This document shows positions 1 to 10,992 of a DNA stretch of 64,000 nucleotides, piece after piece; position 1 is the stretch's first letter; every line of letters starts with the position of its first letter. This stretch comes from Trifolium pratense. Taxonomy: Eukaryota > Streptophyta > Magnoliopsida > Fabales > Fabaceae. The stretch covers positions 20,374,866 to 20,438,865 of the forward strand of contig NC_060065.1 of the NCBI RefSeq assembly GCF_020283565.1, given 5' to 3'. The notes under the pieces are model-generated. The model was not told where the DNA came from. It was given only the letters and a program-made list of their open reading frames with translations, and made no database searches. Both the position numbers and the translations under genes were made by a program.

Positions 1-563
1 GTTGAGGAGTCTGTTGCAACGCTTTTTGTGAGCCAATGCAATCCAAACAATGACAGACAAAAATGATCAGTGATGTTACTTCCATGTTTGGATCCATCAT
101 CAAAGTGGGTTACTCGCTTGATTGCTCGAAAATAGAATGGTTTATATCCTAAAATAAAAAGGTCAAGATTAATAATTGTTGTCTCACCTGTTTGGGGGAT
201 CCTTGGATTTAGAGGAATGATATTTGTTGTTCTCTGTGCAGAATTTACAATTAATGACTCTCAGTGTTTATGAAATTACGAAAAAGGAGAAATGAGAAAA
301 TATCGGAGAATGTGACTAGATCAGTTGGTATTTCGATTAGAAGAGAACATGTGAAAGGATGCAAGGTCGAGTAGTTTCAGATGCAACAATAGTCACACAG
401 ACGTAAGAGGTGATGGTAGTTCGCAAAAAGGTTTATTAGTAGCAATGCAGATGACGGAAACGAGTCTGGTATAGCAGACTGAGAGGATGACAGCAGAGAG
501 TTACTTGCTACAAGAAGTAGCAAACGCGCCAAATATGAAAACCTGATGAGTTACTTGCTACAA
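1..563. other. Unassigned intergenic sequence
   Basis: No open frame of useful length, RNA gene or terminal repeat was recognised here. The sequence is less AT-rich than what follows, so it may be an eroded transposon or gene remnant. Confidence 0.4.
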
Positions 564-610
564 CTAGTTCTTCTACCCGTGCACGCACGGACAAAATTTG
601 ATCAAGTTAT
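564..610 (-). mobile_element. Helitron 3' terminus (minus strand), partner end not found
   Basis: Read on the minus strand, a short GC-rich hairpin (ccgtgc / gcacgg) is followed about 10 bases later by CTAG and then T. This is the usual 3' end of plant Helitrons, which insert between A and T. The AT-rich DNA from 600 to about 1040 would be the body. I could not find a matching 5' TC end, so the element length is unknown. Confidence 0.45.
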
Positions 611-1039
611 ATATTTCAATAATTTCTTTTAAAAAATTGACAATGAAAAAAATAATAACAATATTTTTTTATAATGAATAATAACAATTTTTTAAGTCAA
701 TAGTTAGTATTGTAAATTGTTGACTGAATTAAAGTTTGATAATTATTCCCTTAATTGTTTAAGCAACTTTATCGTCCTAACTACGATGAATGTGATAAAG
801 GCTGGGCAAAATAAGATATTTGTATCATAATATTATGTTTCAATTTAATATTTGATTAGATATATAACATAATAGAATAAATTAATTCTAAAACAATATA
901 ACTTATTCTATCATATTTATGTAATTATAACTTTTATCTTAAATGAATGTGAACTTGGTCAAGATAGTATAAGAAATAAGTTACTAATTTTTCCTATAAA
1001 ATAAATTATAAAAATTAACCTATAATCAAATATAAATTT

Positions 1040-1140
1040 ATTTTGGAACTGCGATAGGGAGAGAGAGATGAAATCACTTGATGTCAGAACTGACCCCGAA
1101 CCAGACTAAATCGGTGGTAAAAACAAAAATAAAATAAAAA
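1040..1140 (+). mobile_element. Partial SINE (3' part)
   Basis: The stretch with gaaatcacttgatgtcag, then aactgaccccgaaccagact and an A-rich tail resembles the 3' half of the SINE family present complete at 61837-62001 and on the minus strand at 8899-9248. The pol III promoter half is missing. Confidence 0.5.
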
Positions 1141-1616
1141 TTAAATGAGTTGTTTTAGAATGATGCGGATCAACTATCGTTCTCTAAATTGTTTGGTCCA
1201 ATATTTGAAGACTTTAAATTGTTGTTTGTGCATGTGTATTAGCATAGGTGACTTTTAACATTGCAAATTCTAAGCTTAGAATACATGGGTTTTTTTTTTG
1301 ACTAAAGAATACATGGGTTTTTAATATTGCAATTCTTATTCAATACCTTGCACACGTTGTGTTTGGTTAATTAAGAAGCTTTTAATTCAATTTTCTTTTT
1401 CAAAATAAAACAAAAAAAAAAATTGGTTAAAAAGGTAAAGTTAGATGTTTACGGTATCCATTTTCAGAAACATGAATCAATTATCATTCTCCTATGAAAA
1501 ATGGAGCATCTATTTTGATTCATTAAACACATTGAATTTCTTTTAGCTTTGTATACTTATCATGGTTATAGAATGCTTATGCATTAGATTAATTAGTTGA
1601 AGAATGAGGCACTTTA

Positions 1617-2325
1617 GGGGTGTACATGGGTTGGGCAAATCTGGTCGACCCGGTCAAACCCACCCAATCCAACCCAAAAAAGTGGATTGAGTCGGGCAAG
1701 TGGGTGGATATGGCTTTCAAAAATGAAAAACCCATTAAAAAAGTCGGGTTTCGGGTAAAACCGGACCCAACCCAAAAAACCCACTAACCCACTATTGCTA
1801 TGTTTCTTGAACTTTTTTTATGAAAATACTAAAGATTTTTTTATTTGATTATTAAATATTTTTATATTGAAAATGAGTTATACTATTTTTTACGAAAATA
1901 AAAAATATTGAATAATTTTTATGAACAAATATGATAATTTTTCGCATTTTTTTTTAAATTTAAAAAAATTGAATAATTTTCATAAACAAATATAGTGATT
2001 CATGGTTTAGTCATTTGATATTAAAAAAAGCAAAAAAAATCATTTGGATAACACGCTATCCAACCCGTAAATTAGTAGATTTACACAAAAAAAATGGTTG
2101 ATTATTTTTTATAGTGAAAAAAAAGTTACCCTATTTTTCAAGAAAATACATTGATTGAGTTATTTTTTATGAAAAAATATTTTTAGATATTTAATATAAA
2201 AAAAATAGAAAAATAATTTGGGTAACCCACAACCCAACCCAATCCAACCCGGAAATTGGTGGATTTACTCAACCCGGCCCAATGTTATAACGGGTGGTTA
2301 TTTTACTAAACCCAACCCGTAGTAC
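1617..2325. mobile_element. hAT-like element with GGGT-rich ends, right terminus unclear
   Basis: The left edge (taggggtgtacatgggttgg) is followed by many copies of acccaaccc / gggttggg. An AT-rich centre follows, then a second block of accca repeats at 2220-2325. This architecture matches the small hAT elements at 8448, 11096, 31091 and 40298. I could not identify a clean right inverted end or target duplication, so it is probably truncated. Confidence 0.5.
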
Positions 2326-3157
2326 CATATGTGGTTTGAGTTTTGATTTTGATTACAACAGTACTTGTATTAGCTTGCCAAAAAAAAGTAGTTTTAGTAT
2401 TACATTTATAGATATAAAATACTCCTATGAAACATGCAGAAAGACCAATATCAAACCCATTGGCAATGGAATGAAGTTGTCTACAAATTCCAAGAGAAAT
2501 GGTTCAATAAAATAAATAAAATGAGGAGTAGTAAAAAGGCAGTATGCATTAAAATTGGTCATTCACAATCTTAAGTGTGTGGGCATTATATAGTACCGGT
2601 GTGAGTAATAAAGCAAGGGTGGTGCAATGATAGCTTAAAGGGCCTAATTTGCACGGGACAAATTGTTGATAGATATTGCATTTTTTATAGCAAAAATATG
2701 AATGTGACAAAAGAACAAAAAATTATATCATCCATAATATCAAACAAAAAATTACATTCCACCAGTACAATAAGAAAAAAATAATAATCAGTAGAATACC
2801 AAAGAATACTGAGTCGTACTAAACAAATTGAATAATCAGTAGAATACCAAAGAATACTGGTGCAATGAAAGGAAGAAAGGATATTGAAACTCTTAAAATA
2901 TTGAAGATATGATTAAGGATATATGGTGGCATTTGGGGAAATGAAGAATTTGGATCCGGATTGGGAAACGAATGGTTTCCTGATGGGTGTTGTGAATGGA
3001 GTTAATGGAAATTAATTAATGACAATTAATTTTATTTTATTTTTTTAGAAAAGAAGTTGAAGGGTTTTTTGGAAAAAGAAGGAAGGTGGGTAGCAGAGTA
3101 CTTAAGCGGGATAATACAAAAATTTTGGCTCCAAATCAATGTTAACAATGTATCCTG
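2326..3157. other. Unassigned AT-rich intergenic sequence
   Basis: No gene recognised. A short direct repeat (gaataatcagtagaataccaaag and a near copy, about 2785-2860) is the only local structure seen. Confidence 0.4.
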
Positions 3158-4478
3158 TCTTAATATATAAAGGATGCGACAATCCTACAAAACAGAAACA
3201 AGTACCGTATGAGTTTTATTCCGATGTACTACTAATATATTAAAATTCATTATCACCAAAATTACTAATTTATCCTTATTATTTTTAATCACGTTAAGTT
3301 TTATATCTTTCATTGTAATTTTTTAAAAAAGAAGATATGCTTAAAAATAATAACGAAATAAATTATTATAGATATAAACAAAACAGAACAATCTATACGA
3401 TAAAAATAGGAAAAAAAACAATAAAAACATTATAGAAAGTTTAGTCAATAAAAAAATTATAGAAAGAATATAAAAAAAATAAGAAGAAACCCCATAAAAA
3501 TATAGAAATAATTATAAAAAAAAAACCCTATAAAAAACAAAAGAAACATAACAATATTTTGGTTACTATGGATGATGCGGAAAATCTCATATGGCACTCT
3601 CAGGTTCCTTTGAAGGTTTCCATCTTCGCGTTGCGTTTATTGCGTGACAGGTTGCCCATGAAAGTTAATCTGGTTACTCGAAGCATTCTATCTTCTACAG
3701 CTCACGGTTGTGTTTTCGAATGTGGAAAGGTCAAGTATGCTTATCACCTTTTCATCTCATGCAGCTCTGTTGGTTCTCTTTGGGATTTAGTGAGTTCGTG
3801 GATTGACATTCCTTTGGTGGAGTTCACTACATTGCGTAATCATTTTGTCCAGTTTACATCTTCAGCAGGTGGATCTCGAGCACGTCGATATTTTTTGCAG
3901 CTCATTTGGCTTGTCTGTGTTTGAGTTGTTTGGACGGAGAGAAATCGTCAATTGTACAAAGGCTCAACAGACACGCCCATCTTTTGTTGGACAAGATCAA
4001 ATTTTTTTTCTTTTAGGTGGTTGAAGTCAACGGGTATTACGCTAGCATAGTTCACTTCCATAGTTGGTGGTCTAGTTTTGTTTGAGCCTTGTATGATTTG
4101 TTTTATTTTTGGATTTCTTGACTCGTTGTAAACTTTTGTAGTCTACCTCAATATGTCTTGTGATGGGGGGACTACTTTAAGTTAACATATCTCATTTTGC
4201 CTTGTTCAAAAAAAAAAATTCATAAAAAAAAAAGAACAGAAACATAAACAATATTACTAAAACATTTTCACCAGGGGGGATAAATTTGCTTAATAAAAAT
4301 ATACATGAGACCATTATTTATCACTAAAACATAAAAAATTGAATAAATTAAAATTTACAAGAAAAAAAAATAATTCTCCCTATATTTTAACAGTATTATA
4401 TAACAAATTTTTAAATATTTAATTTTAAATCAATTTTTTACCTTAATAGACCCGTGCAAATGCGAGTCTTTAAACTAG
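3158..4478 (+). mobile_element. Putative Helitron with a LINE fragment inside
   Basis: The left edge begins tcttaatatataaagg, similar to plant Helitron 5' ends. The right edge has an imperfect hairpin (gacccgtgc ... gcgagtc) followed by aaCTAG and T at 4475-4479, a typical Helitron 3' end. No helicase is encoded, so it would be non-autonomous. The base before the 5' TC is G rather than the usual A, which weakens the left boundary. Confidence 0.5.
3559..4237 (+). mobile_element. 5'-truncated LINE, zf-RVT domain fragment
   Basis: A 121-codon frame (3559-3924) matches the reverse-transcriptase zinc-binding region of plant LINEs: IWHSQVPLKVSIFALRLLRDRLP, then residues resembling the Cys/His knuckle (C-x3-C, then H-L-F-x-S-C). 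A LINE-like 3' tail follows and ends in an A-run near 4208-4237. Flanking direct repeats agaaacataacaatatt (3542-3558) and the same with one extra A (4238-4255) are a target-site duplication from target-primed reverse transcription. This is only the C-terminal end of ORF2, so it is dead. Confidence 0.8.
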
Positions 4479-4613
4479 TCACTAGTTACTTAGCATTTTC
4501 ACCACTACAAACCTTTTAGGCACCCAGACCAATGCATACAACTAATCTTCAATTTGGACAGGTACATTATACATATGAAAAGAAGGCCACCTGTGACAGC
4601 ACTATACTTGCTA

Positions 4614-4864
4614 CTTCCTCCATTCTAAAACTTTGATCCTTTTAGAGTCTTGCACGTGGATTAAGAAATAATAAAAATTGATAAGTTAAGTAATTTTTAC
4701 CCTTACTTTGTTAAGAAAGAGAAAATTTATTTAATGAATGTTTTAGCTTTTGTAAGGGTATAAATGATCAAGTATCATTAATTGTGTCTTGGTTTCCTAA
4801 AAGGACTAAAGTTTTGGGACAAAAATAAAAAGCTAAAAGGACCAAAGATTTGGGACGGGGGGAG
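4614..4864. mobile_element. Stowaway-type MITE
   Basis: Inverted ends cttcctccattctaaaac / gggacggggggag are flanked by TA on both sides. The ends and the interior (ttgatccttttag, cttgcacgtgg, aaagtaaggg-type motifs) match the element at 41781-42031. It is non-coding and about 250 bp, normal for Tc1/mariner-derived MITEs. Confidence 0.75.
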
Positions 4865-4943
4865 TAATATAATACACAGGTTAATTGGTTATATTTTGGA
4901 ACTCCAACGAAAAACAATGGCAAGGTTGATTGTGCAAAGAGTC

Positions 4944-5853
4944 GTGCTAAACAGTGTCACCGGGGCACTTGTTAAGCATGACAAAAAATGAAATAAAAAA
5001 TAAAATTAATATTAAAAAGATAACTTTTGATACTTTTGAGGTATTGATAATGTCTACATTCAATCGTTCACTACATTGTCAAATGGTGGTCAAATAACTG
5101 CATCAAATGTTTTTGAATTCACTTTTGCTGACCTAAATAAGGCTACAAAACTGAATTTGTAAGCTGTTATTCAACATAAAGTTTATTTGTTGGCGATACA
5201 ATTTTCATAAGCTGGTTCTACAAGTATCAACCAAAAGCAGTTCAATAGTTCACTTAAAATATCCGAACAATCCTTCAGAGAATGTCAAGATTGCCAGAGG
5301 ATGGAAAAACTTCTGTTTTGACAACAATATTAAATTGGGAGATAGGCTAAGTTTTGAAATTCAAACAGATTGGCTTAAATGTTTTCGAGGTTTCCATAAT
5401 TTAGATAGACTAAATATTATGTTACAAAACTCAACAACATTATCGAATGAATTATTTGTAGTCACATTATGTTATTTTCAAAGTTATTCATCTTCTGGTA
5501 TATTGTTTTAATGGATGTTATGTTAACTATTTATTTTTTTTAACTATAATTGTAAACAAACATTGTGTCGATTAATGATAACGCAACCTTTTAATTCAAT
5601 TAATTGTTTTGTTTATCAAAAAATATCTTCGTTGAAACCAACTTCGTAACGCGGTTGAAGGCACGTGCAACGCGCCGTAGAACCCTTACGACCTATCGCA
5701 CCGATGTAATATAACGCGCCGAAGGCGCGTCCCGTGGATATTAAAAAGATAACTTTTGATACTTTTGAGGTATTGAATGCACGCATTTCGATGCAGAATT
5801 TCTATTTTTAAATGCTTAACCGGTGCCGGGGGCACTGTTTAGCATTTTCCTAG
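4944..5853. mobile_element. MITE with GGGGCACT-type ends, split by an insertion
   Basis: The left end (gtgctaaacagtgtcaccgg) and the reverse complement of the right end (atgctaaacagtgcccccgg) match closely. The same ends occur in the compact 180-bp copy at 26637-26820. The extra length here is the 690-bp insertion at 5048-5737. Confidence 0.65.
5048..5737 (+). pseudogene. B3 DNA-binding domain fragment inserted in a MITE
   Basis: Around 5242-5410 the frame reads through VKIARGWKNFCF, DNNIKLGDRLSFEI and further. This is the C-terminal core of a plant B3 DNA-binding domain (GW-x2-F, then LGD-x3-F). Upstream, 5094-5160 reads ITASNVFEFTFADLNKA, reminiscent of the first B3 strand, but a stop follows. 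The insert is flanked by 39-bp direct repeats (5009-5047 and 5738-5776). Its right end is GC-rich (acgcgccgaaggcgcgtcccg). It could be a captured or retroposed fragment of a REM/B3 gene. No intact protein can be made. Confidence 0.6.
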
Positions 5854-6941
5854 TGCAAAATATAGTTGTTCCCTTTAATTTATCGTCGATAGGAACAACA
5901 TTTTCATGGTAGATAAATCAGCGTTACAACAATCAGAAAATAAAAACCAAAATTACGATCCCTTTATAGTTGTAACAGCTCACCTTCATCTGCAAATAAC
6001 AATTAAAAAAAATGATTACAGTAAGATGTAAAAGACAGAAACATGATTATATCTCTAATCATCCTGGATTGAAATCTTGAAACCATGAAAATAGATAGAA
6101 AGTTCAACCAAATATTATGCTACATACCTTCGCTTCCTGGGTGGAACAATTTCTTGGCCAGACTTTACTTACCTCGCGGCCGAACTCTGGACTACTAGGG
6201 CCCCCTTCCCTTCATAAATAGAACAGCAATGGAATGAAGCATCTATATCTACAAGAAGGAAATGTGGTGTTAAAATATGTCAGGCCATGTTTCTATAATG
6301 CAAGTAAAAAAGGACTCATATAACTGGGTCAAATAAACCAAAGGTTTTCTCTGGCCAAACAGGTCCAATAACTTCAACTTTTTATAATTGGAAATAGACT
6401 ATTATGATGATTGTAATGTAAATTCGAATGGATGAAAACTAATCTCATAAAAAGCACGATGAATCACCATGTGTAGTTAATAAATATTCGTTTTTCAATC
6501 ATACTATCATTTTCCACATTTACTTAAAAATATAAATGAAGAACGGGAAGACAAGACCAATCCAGGTCAACAGATTGGCTTTTTTCTAAAGAAGGAAAAA
6601 CATGAAAAATGTGAATTGTTCTTCAAATATTTGGCTACAAGAAGGAATGTTCATCACCTGGATTTCAATAAAAACCAAGAATCATTGTCTGCCTGTAAAA
6701 TTTGGCAATATCTGTATTTAAATTTATAGGGATACAGGACTCCTTGAATCATTCCATTACTTTATATGCTTTTCATATTTTGATTTCTCACGTTCTTTAC
6801 TGATTAAAATTCAATTAGATGTAAATGAACCATAACTATTTAGTCCTATTCCTAATAGATTGATCCCCAAATAACATATCCAAATCATAAGAAATAAATA
6901 GGGAAATCATGGAACAAATCATGATAATAATTTGAATCTAA
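5854..6941. other. Unassigned intergenic sequence
   Basis: No coding frame or terminal repeat recognised. The segment near 6120-6230 is locally GC-richer and might be an old exon or LTR remnant. Confidence 0.35.
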
Positions 6942-7171
6942 AACCCACTTGGGGTTGGTCCAGTGATATTGGCTTGGATCCTTGGAGTATGCTCCTCTCA
7001 AGGTCTCAGGTTCGATCCCCCCTGATGCCAATTTCGGTGGGCTAAGTCCATACAGAGCAAAAAAAAAAAAAAAAAACTCTAGATTTAAATGGGCCCCCGC
7101 AAGTGAGCGGTGGAATTGGTCCCCTTGAATTAGTCGGTCTTAGGGCCGGATACCAAATTTTAAAAAATAAA
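6942..7171 (+). mobile_element. SINE with intact pol III boxes and target duplication
   Basis: The element starts with a tRNA-like head (ggggttggtccagtgatatt, A-box region) and has the B box ggttcgatccc near 7010. An A-run sits at 7061-7076, followed by a second segment. Exact 18-bp direct repeats ataataatttgaatctaa (6924-6941 and 7172-7189) are its target-site duplication. The perfect duplication implies a young insertion. A second copy lies inverted at 41380-41608. Confidence 0.85.
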
Positions 7172-7189
7172 ATAATAATTTGAATCTAA

Positions 7190-7835
7190 TCCTGGGAGAT
7201 AAACTTAGATACTATAACATCATATGATAAGATATTTCATATATTCTAACATAATAAAAGCAGGGCAATCTTTTCTGCAACGTCCAACTGAGTAGATATT
7301 TGTAGATAGAATACAAATAGCATGCACAACAGTGGAGGAATATCTGATTGGATGGGGTATAGAGTGAAGATCCAATGGATTTGAGCGACAACAGTGGAGG
7401 ATCACTTGAAATGCTTTAAGTTGACTTAAGATCATTCATGATTCTAGTATGTTTTGTTATCTAATCAAGTTTCTTTTGTTCCCATGAGATCAGAAACATC
7501 ATCACTCCAAAATCATGGTTCATAAGCAACATAAAAAACAACTTCAATTGATCAAAATCAAGTTAAGTAGATTGATGAACTGAAGTTTCGATTCGTAACA
7601 TCAGAATCAATATTAGATCATAAATTGTCTTGTTCACATTCAGTGGTGAAGACAGAAACTTTATAAAATCTGAGTACAATCTCATTTTTAATCAAAAATA
7701 TCAGTTTTGCACTAAACTAACTCCTAAAACACCAAAAAATTTACCAGCTAGGCAAGTGTTGTCCGGGCTGTAGATCCGACCATATTCCCGTTATTGTTAT
7801 TGTTATTGTTTTTGCTGTATCAACCTCTAATTTTT
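7190..7835. other. Unassigned intergenic sequence
   Basis: No gene or repeat end recognised. Short frames here have no recognisable protein features. Confidence 0.35.
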
Positions 7836-7852
7836 AAGGAAAAGATACTATG

Positions 7853-8331
7853 GAGGTCAGTTTTGGCCTAAAATCACTCTCTCAACATCTTTTTTTCCTT
7901 GCTTTCAATCTAAATAAGTGATTTTCACATAGATTAAATCTTTTAGTTTTTCTTTTTTTTTTGTTGTGATATCGTCGTCTGTGTGCGGCATTGTGTTGTT
8001 AGTCATCATTAGTACGACATTTGATTTTCTCGTTTTGTTGCGGTGTTCGTTTAGTTTGTATTTGAAAGATCAACTTGAATCAACTGCAGATTCAATCAAT
8101 GATTTGGGCTTTATCGTTCCAGATCCGGAAGCATAGACATTCCGGTAACTTTAAATTTATGATGTTATTTGTAGGCATTATGCTGTTATATGCTATTAAC
8201 TTGGATGCTGTGAGTTTGTTCACAGATTCATCATTTTTATTTTTAGCGGTGTTGAATTTGTAGTCACATATGATGTACTTTATCAATCATTGGAATGAAT
8301 GAATATAGTTATTATTTTTCGGACAAAAAAA
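7853..8331 (+). mobile_element. 5'-truncated LINE 3' end
   Basis: The right edge is an A-run after ttcggac (8321-8331). Exact 17-bp direct repeats aaggaaaagatactatg lie at 7836-7852 and 8332-8348. Interior sequence looks like LINE 3' untranslated DNA. No conserved reverse-transcriptase residues remain. Confidence 0.7.
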
Positions 8332-8447
8332 AAGGAAAAGATACTATGCTAATTTAGAATTTCGTAGTGAGGTAGTAAAATCAATTACTCTGTATAAGAT
8401 AATATGGACAAAAAAAAGAAGACGAGAGATTGGTATGTGCCATTATA

Positions 8448-8796
8448 TAGGGGTGGGCATGGTTAAGTTTTTAAGAAAAATCGAACCGAACTAAACCAAA
8501 CTGTTTTCAAAATTCATAATAATCAAACCGAACTGAACCGTTTGTCTTTTAAACCGAACCAAACCAAACTGTTAAAATAGTTTGGTTTTATGGTTCTGAA
8601 CCAAACTATAATTAACTTTTGACTAAAAAGAACTGAACCATTAAGATAACCGAATCGAACCAAACTGATAATCATGAATCGAACCAAACTATTTCATTTT
8701 AGTTCTAAAGCTGTTAGTTATGGTTCAGTTTTTTTTTGTTTGGTTCGGTTTAGTTTTGTATTTCGGTTCACTTTTTGGTTTTTTTGCCCACCCCTA
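8448..8796. mobile_element. hAT-type MITE
   Basis: Terminal inverted repeats taggggtgggca / tgcccaccccta enclose 349 bp filled with short aaccgaacc / ggttcggtt motifs. Eight-base target duplications ccattata (8440-8447) and ccattatg (8797-8804) differ at one base. Length of the duplication and terminal sequence fit hAT elements. Confidence 0.8.
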
Positions 8797-8898
8797 CCAT
8801 TATGGGAGGTTTAGGAATGGATCATGATGCTATGCGGTAACTGAATCACATAATGTGGTCCATCAGATTTTAGCTATCCATTTCAAATCGGTTTATAT

Positions 8899-9248
8899 AT
8901 ATATATATATAATGGGTGAAAGTTGTGTTGAAGAAGATGAAAGGGAAAATGAGTATAAGAGAAATAGTAATAGACTAAGAGAGGCGCATAATGAGGTTTT
9001 TAATCTTACCCATCCATTTTTTATCCAACGACTATTATTTCATTCTCATATTCTCATGTATTTTTACCATTCTCATAATATACATCCTATATATATATAT
9101 TTGCTTTCACCACTAGTTTAATATGGTTCGAGGGTCAGTTCTGGCATCAAGTGGTTCCAGCCCCCTCCCGATCACAGTTGTAGGGATCGAACTGCGGTCC
9201 TCCCTACCAAATTCAACGCCAATCACCACTGAACCAACTAACGATCGG
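8899..9248 (-). mobile_element. SINE-like retroposon, minus strand
   Basis: Read on the minus strand from 9248, the head atcgttagttggttcagtgg is followed by the B-box-like gcagttcgatccc and the conserved ccacttgatgccagaactgacc. A longer tail ends in a (TA)n tract at 8899-8911. Seventeen-base direct repeats ttcaaatcggtttatat (8882-8898) and ttcaaatcagtttatat (9249-9265) flank it. Related copies are at 32605-32705 (minus) and 61837-62001 (plus). Confidence 0.7.
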
Positions 9249-9576
9249 TTCAAATCAGTTTATATTGTATCTTAATAAAATTAGTATAAATCAATTTTAA
9301 TCATTACTACAGGGTCTTGTTAACATGTGCATATAAGACACATGATAAGATAGTTTAATATAGAAATTTAACATTTAATGATACAAAACATTTAATGCTT
9401 TAAAAGTTAAAAACCACAAATTCTAAAGCATAATTTCTATTTTTTCTTGCTTAACACGTGTCATATATGCACATGTTAACATTCTCATTACTACAGAAAA
9501 TATTTAATACAGAAAATCCTAATTAAAATCGCGTCAATATTTAATCCTGTTTCGTATATAAATTGATACACTAAGG

Positions 9577-9903
9577 ATGCATTTAATTCGTAAAACAGCA
9601 AAACTGGACAGAACAATACAGAACAGAATAGGATAATACATAACAGGACAACACTGTACTGGAGAGATATAAAACGATAATATCTTTATATTCGAAAATA
9701 AAATGAGTATTTTCGTTTTTCTTATAGTTGTATTGTGATAAAAAGTTGTCATGTGGTTTAGTGAGGGACAAAAAATCTTGTTTTTGTCCTGTTACTTGCT
9801 ACATAATTTGTCCAATCTCATAACCAGTTTCAAATCAAACAGAATACAACAAAAGTTGTCCAATTCAATACCCAATTTTTTAACATATCAAACGCACTCT
9901 AGA
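9577..9903. mobile_element. MITE with TGCGTTTGAT-type ends
   Basis: The left end (ggatgcatttaattcgt) resembles the reverse complement of the right end (gagtgcgtttgatatgtt). The sub-terminal regions share gacaggaca / tgtcctgtt motifs in inverse order. A relative with the same ends surrounds the LTR-like element near 54.9-57.2 kb. No clear target duplication. Confidence 0.5.
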
Positions 9904-10354
9904 GTGAAAAACCTTGATGCACATGGGTTTCTGTTTCATTTATGTGTGCCTCGTCAATGTATCATAACTCCAACGTGCCAAACCATCAGTAGGTCGTACA
10001 AATTCTTATGAGCATGTTTTTCCTTTTAGTTGGAAATAATCTTTTTTAAAGTAGTCTCATAGATAAAATTTTTATGCAGGGTCGGTTTCGATTATTTGGA
10101 GACACTGTTTAATTAAATATTGAAAATTGACCCTAATAAAGAAATACAAAATACATAAAAAATAATAATTTATTAATATACATCTGATATTTTATGAGTA
10201 TAAATAATATATAACTAATATTTTCTACCAAACAAATGAAATAAAAAAATATATTACTAATATTATATGAGCTCAAAATTTTGAGATGAGACCCTCAAAA
10301 TTTTGAGGCCTAAGGCCGTCGCACACCTTGCACATGTGTGCACGCCGGACCTGA

Positions 10355-10440
10355 TTTTACCTTGAAAGTAGATAAGTCGAATGACCGGGATTCGAACCCT
10401 AACCCCTACATATATAATTCAACGTGTCTCTGCTAACTTA
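10355..10440 (-). mobile_element. tRNA-related SINE remnant
   Basis: On the minus strand the segment carries a B-box-like tagggttcgaatccc and an upstream A-box-like region. The same remnant lies at 24225-24305 because the region is duplicated. It lacks a cloverleaf, so it is not a tRNA gene. Confidence 0.45.
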
Positions 10441-10662
10441 ACTAAATTCCAAAAACTTTCTGCTATTTCTTTTAATGATGTATTGATGTTAATGTTTAAT
10501 TAATTAGACATTCTTTTAAAAAATTATTGTAATGTCTCATCTCTTTTTCCAACTAGCGCAGTGGCCACAAATATGAAACTATTGCTTGCAAATAATGCAT
10601 GGCAAAAGTGTGATCACAACGAAACGTAACAAAAAAAAAAAAGTCAAAACAATGAATTAAAA

Positions 10663-10945
10663 AACCCTAAAGAAGAGAAATATTAAGTACCACCGATTTT
10701 TTTGTTCAACTATACAACATTTCCATGTTATAATTATTCACCATGAATGAAAGAAAAAATAAAAATAAAGCCTAAAGAAGAGAAATATTAAGTACCACCG
10801 ATTTTTTTGTTGTCAACAAATACAACATTTCCATGTTATAATTTACTCACCATGAATGAAACAAACGCCTAAAGAAGAGAAATATTAAGTACCACCGATT
10901 TTTTTTCCCCAACTATACAACATTTTCCAGGTTATAATTCACTCT
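10663..10945 (+). repeat. Three tandem promoter repeats upstream of CXE pseudogene
   Basis: A unit of roughly 100 bp occurs three times, at about 10663, 10771 and 10868. Each unit contains cctaaagaagagaaatatta, agtaccaccgattttttt and tacaacatttccatgttata. The intact CXE at 24786 has two copies and the CXE at 33087 a single diverged copy. The last unit runs into the presumed 5' UTR (cttccttcctctccacactc). Confidence 0.75.
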
Positions 10946-10992
10946 AAATTAACCTTCCTTCCTCTCCACACTCTTGAAACATTTCAACCACA

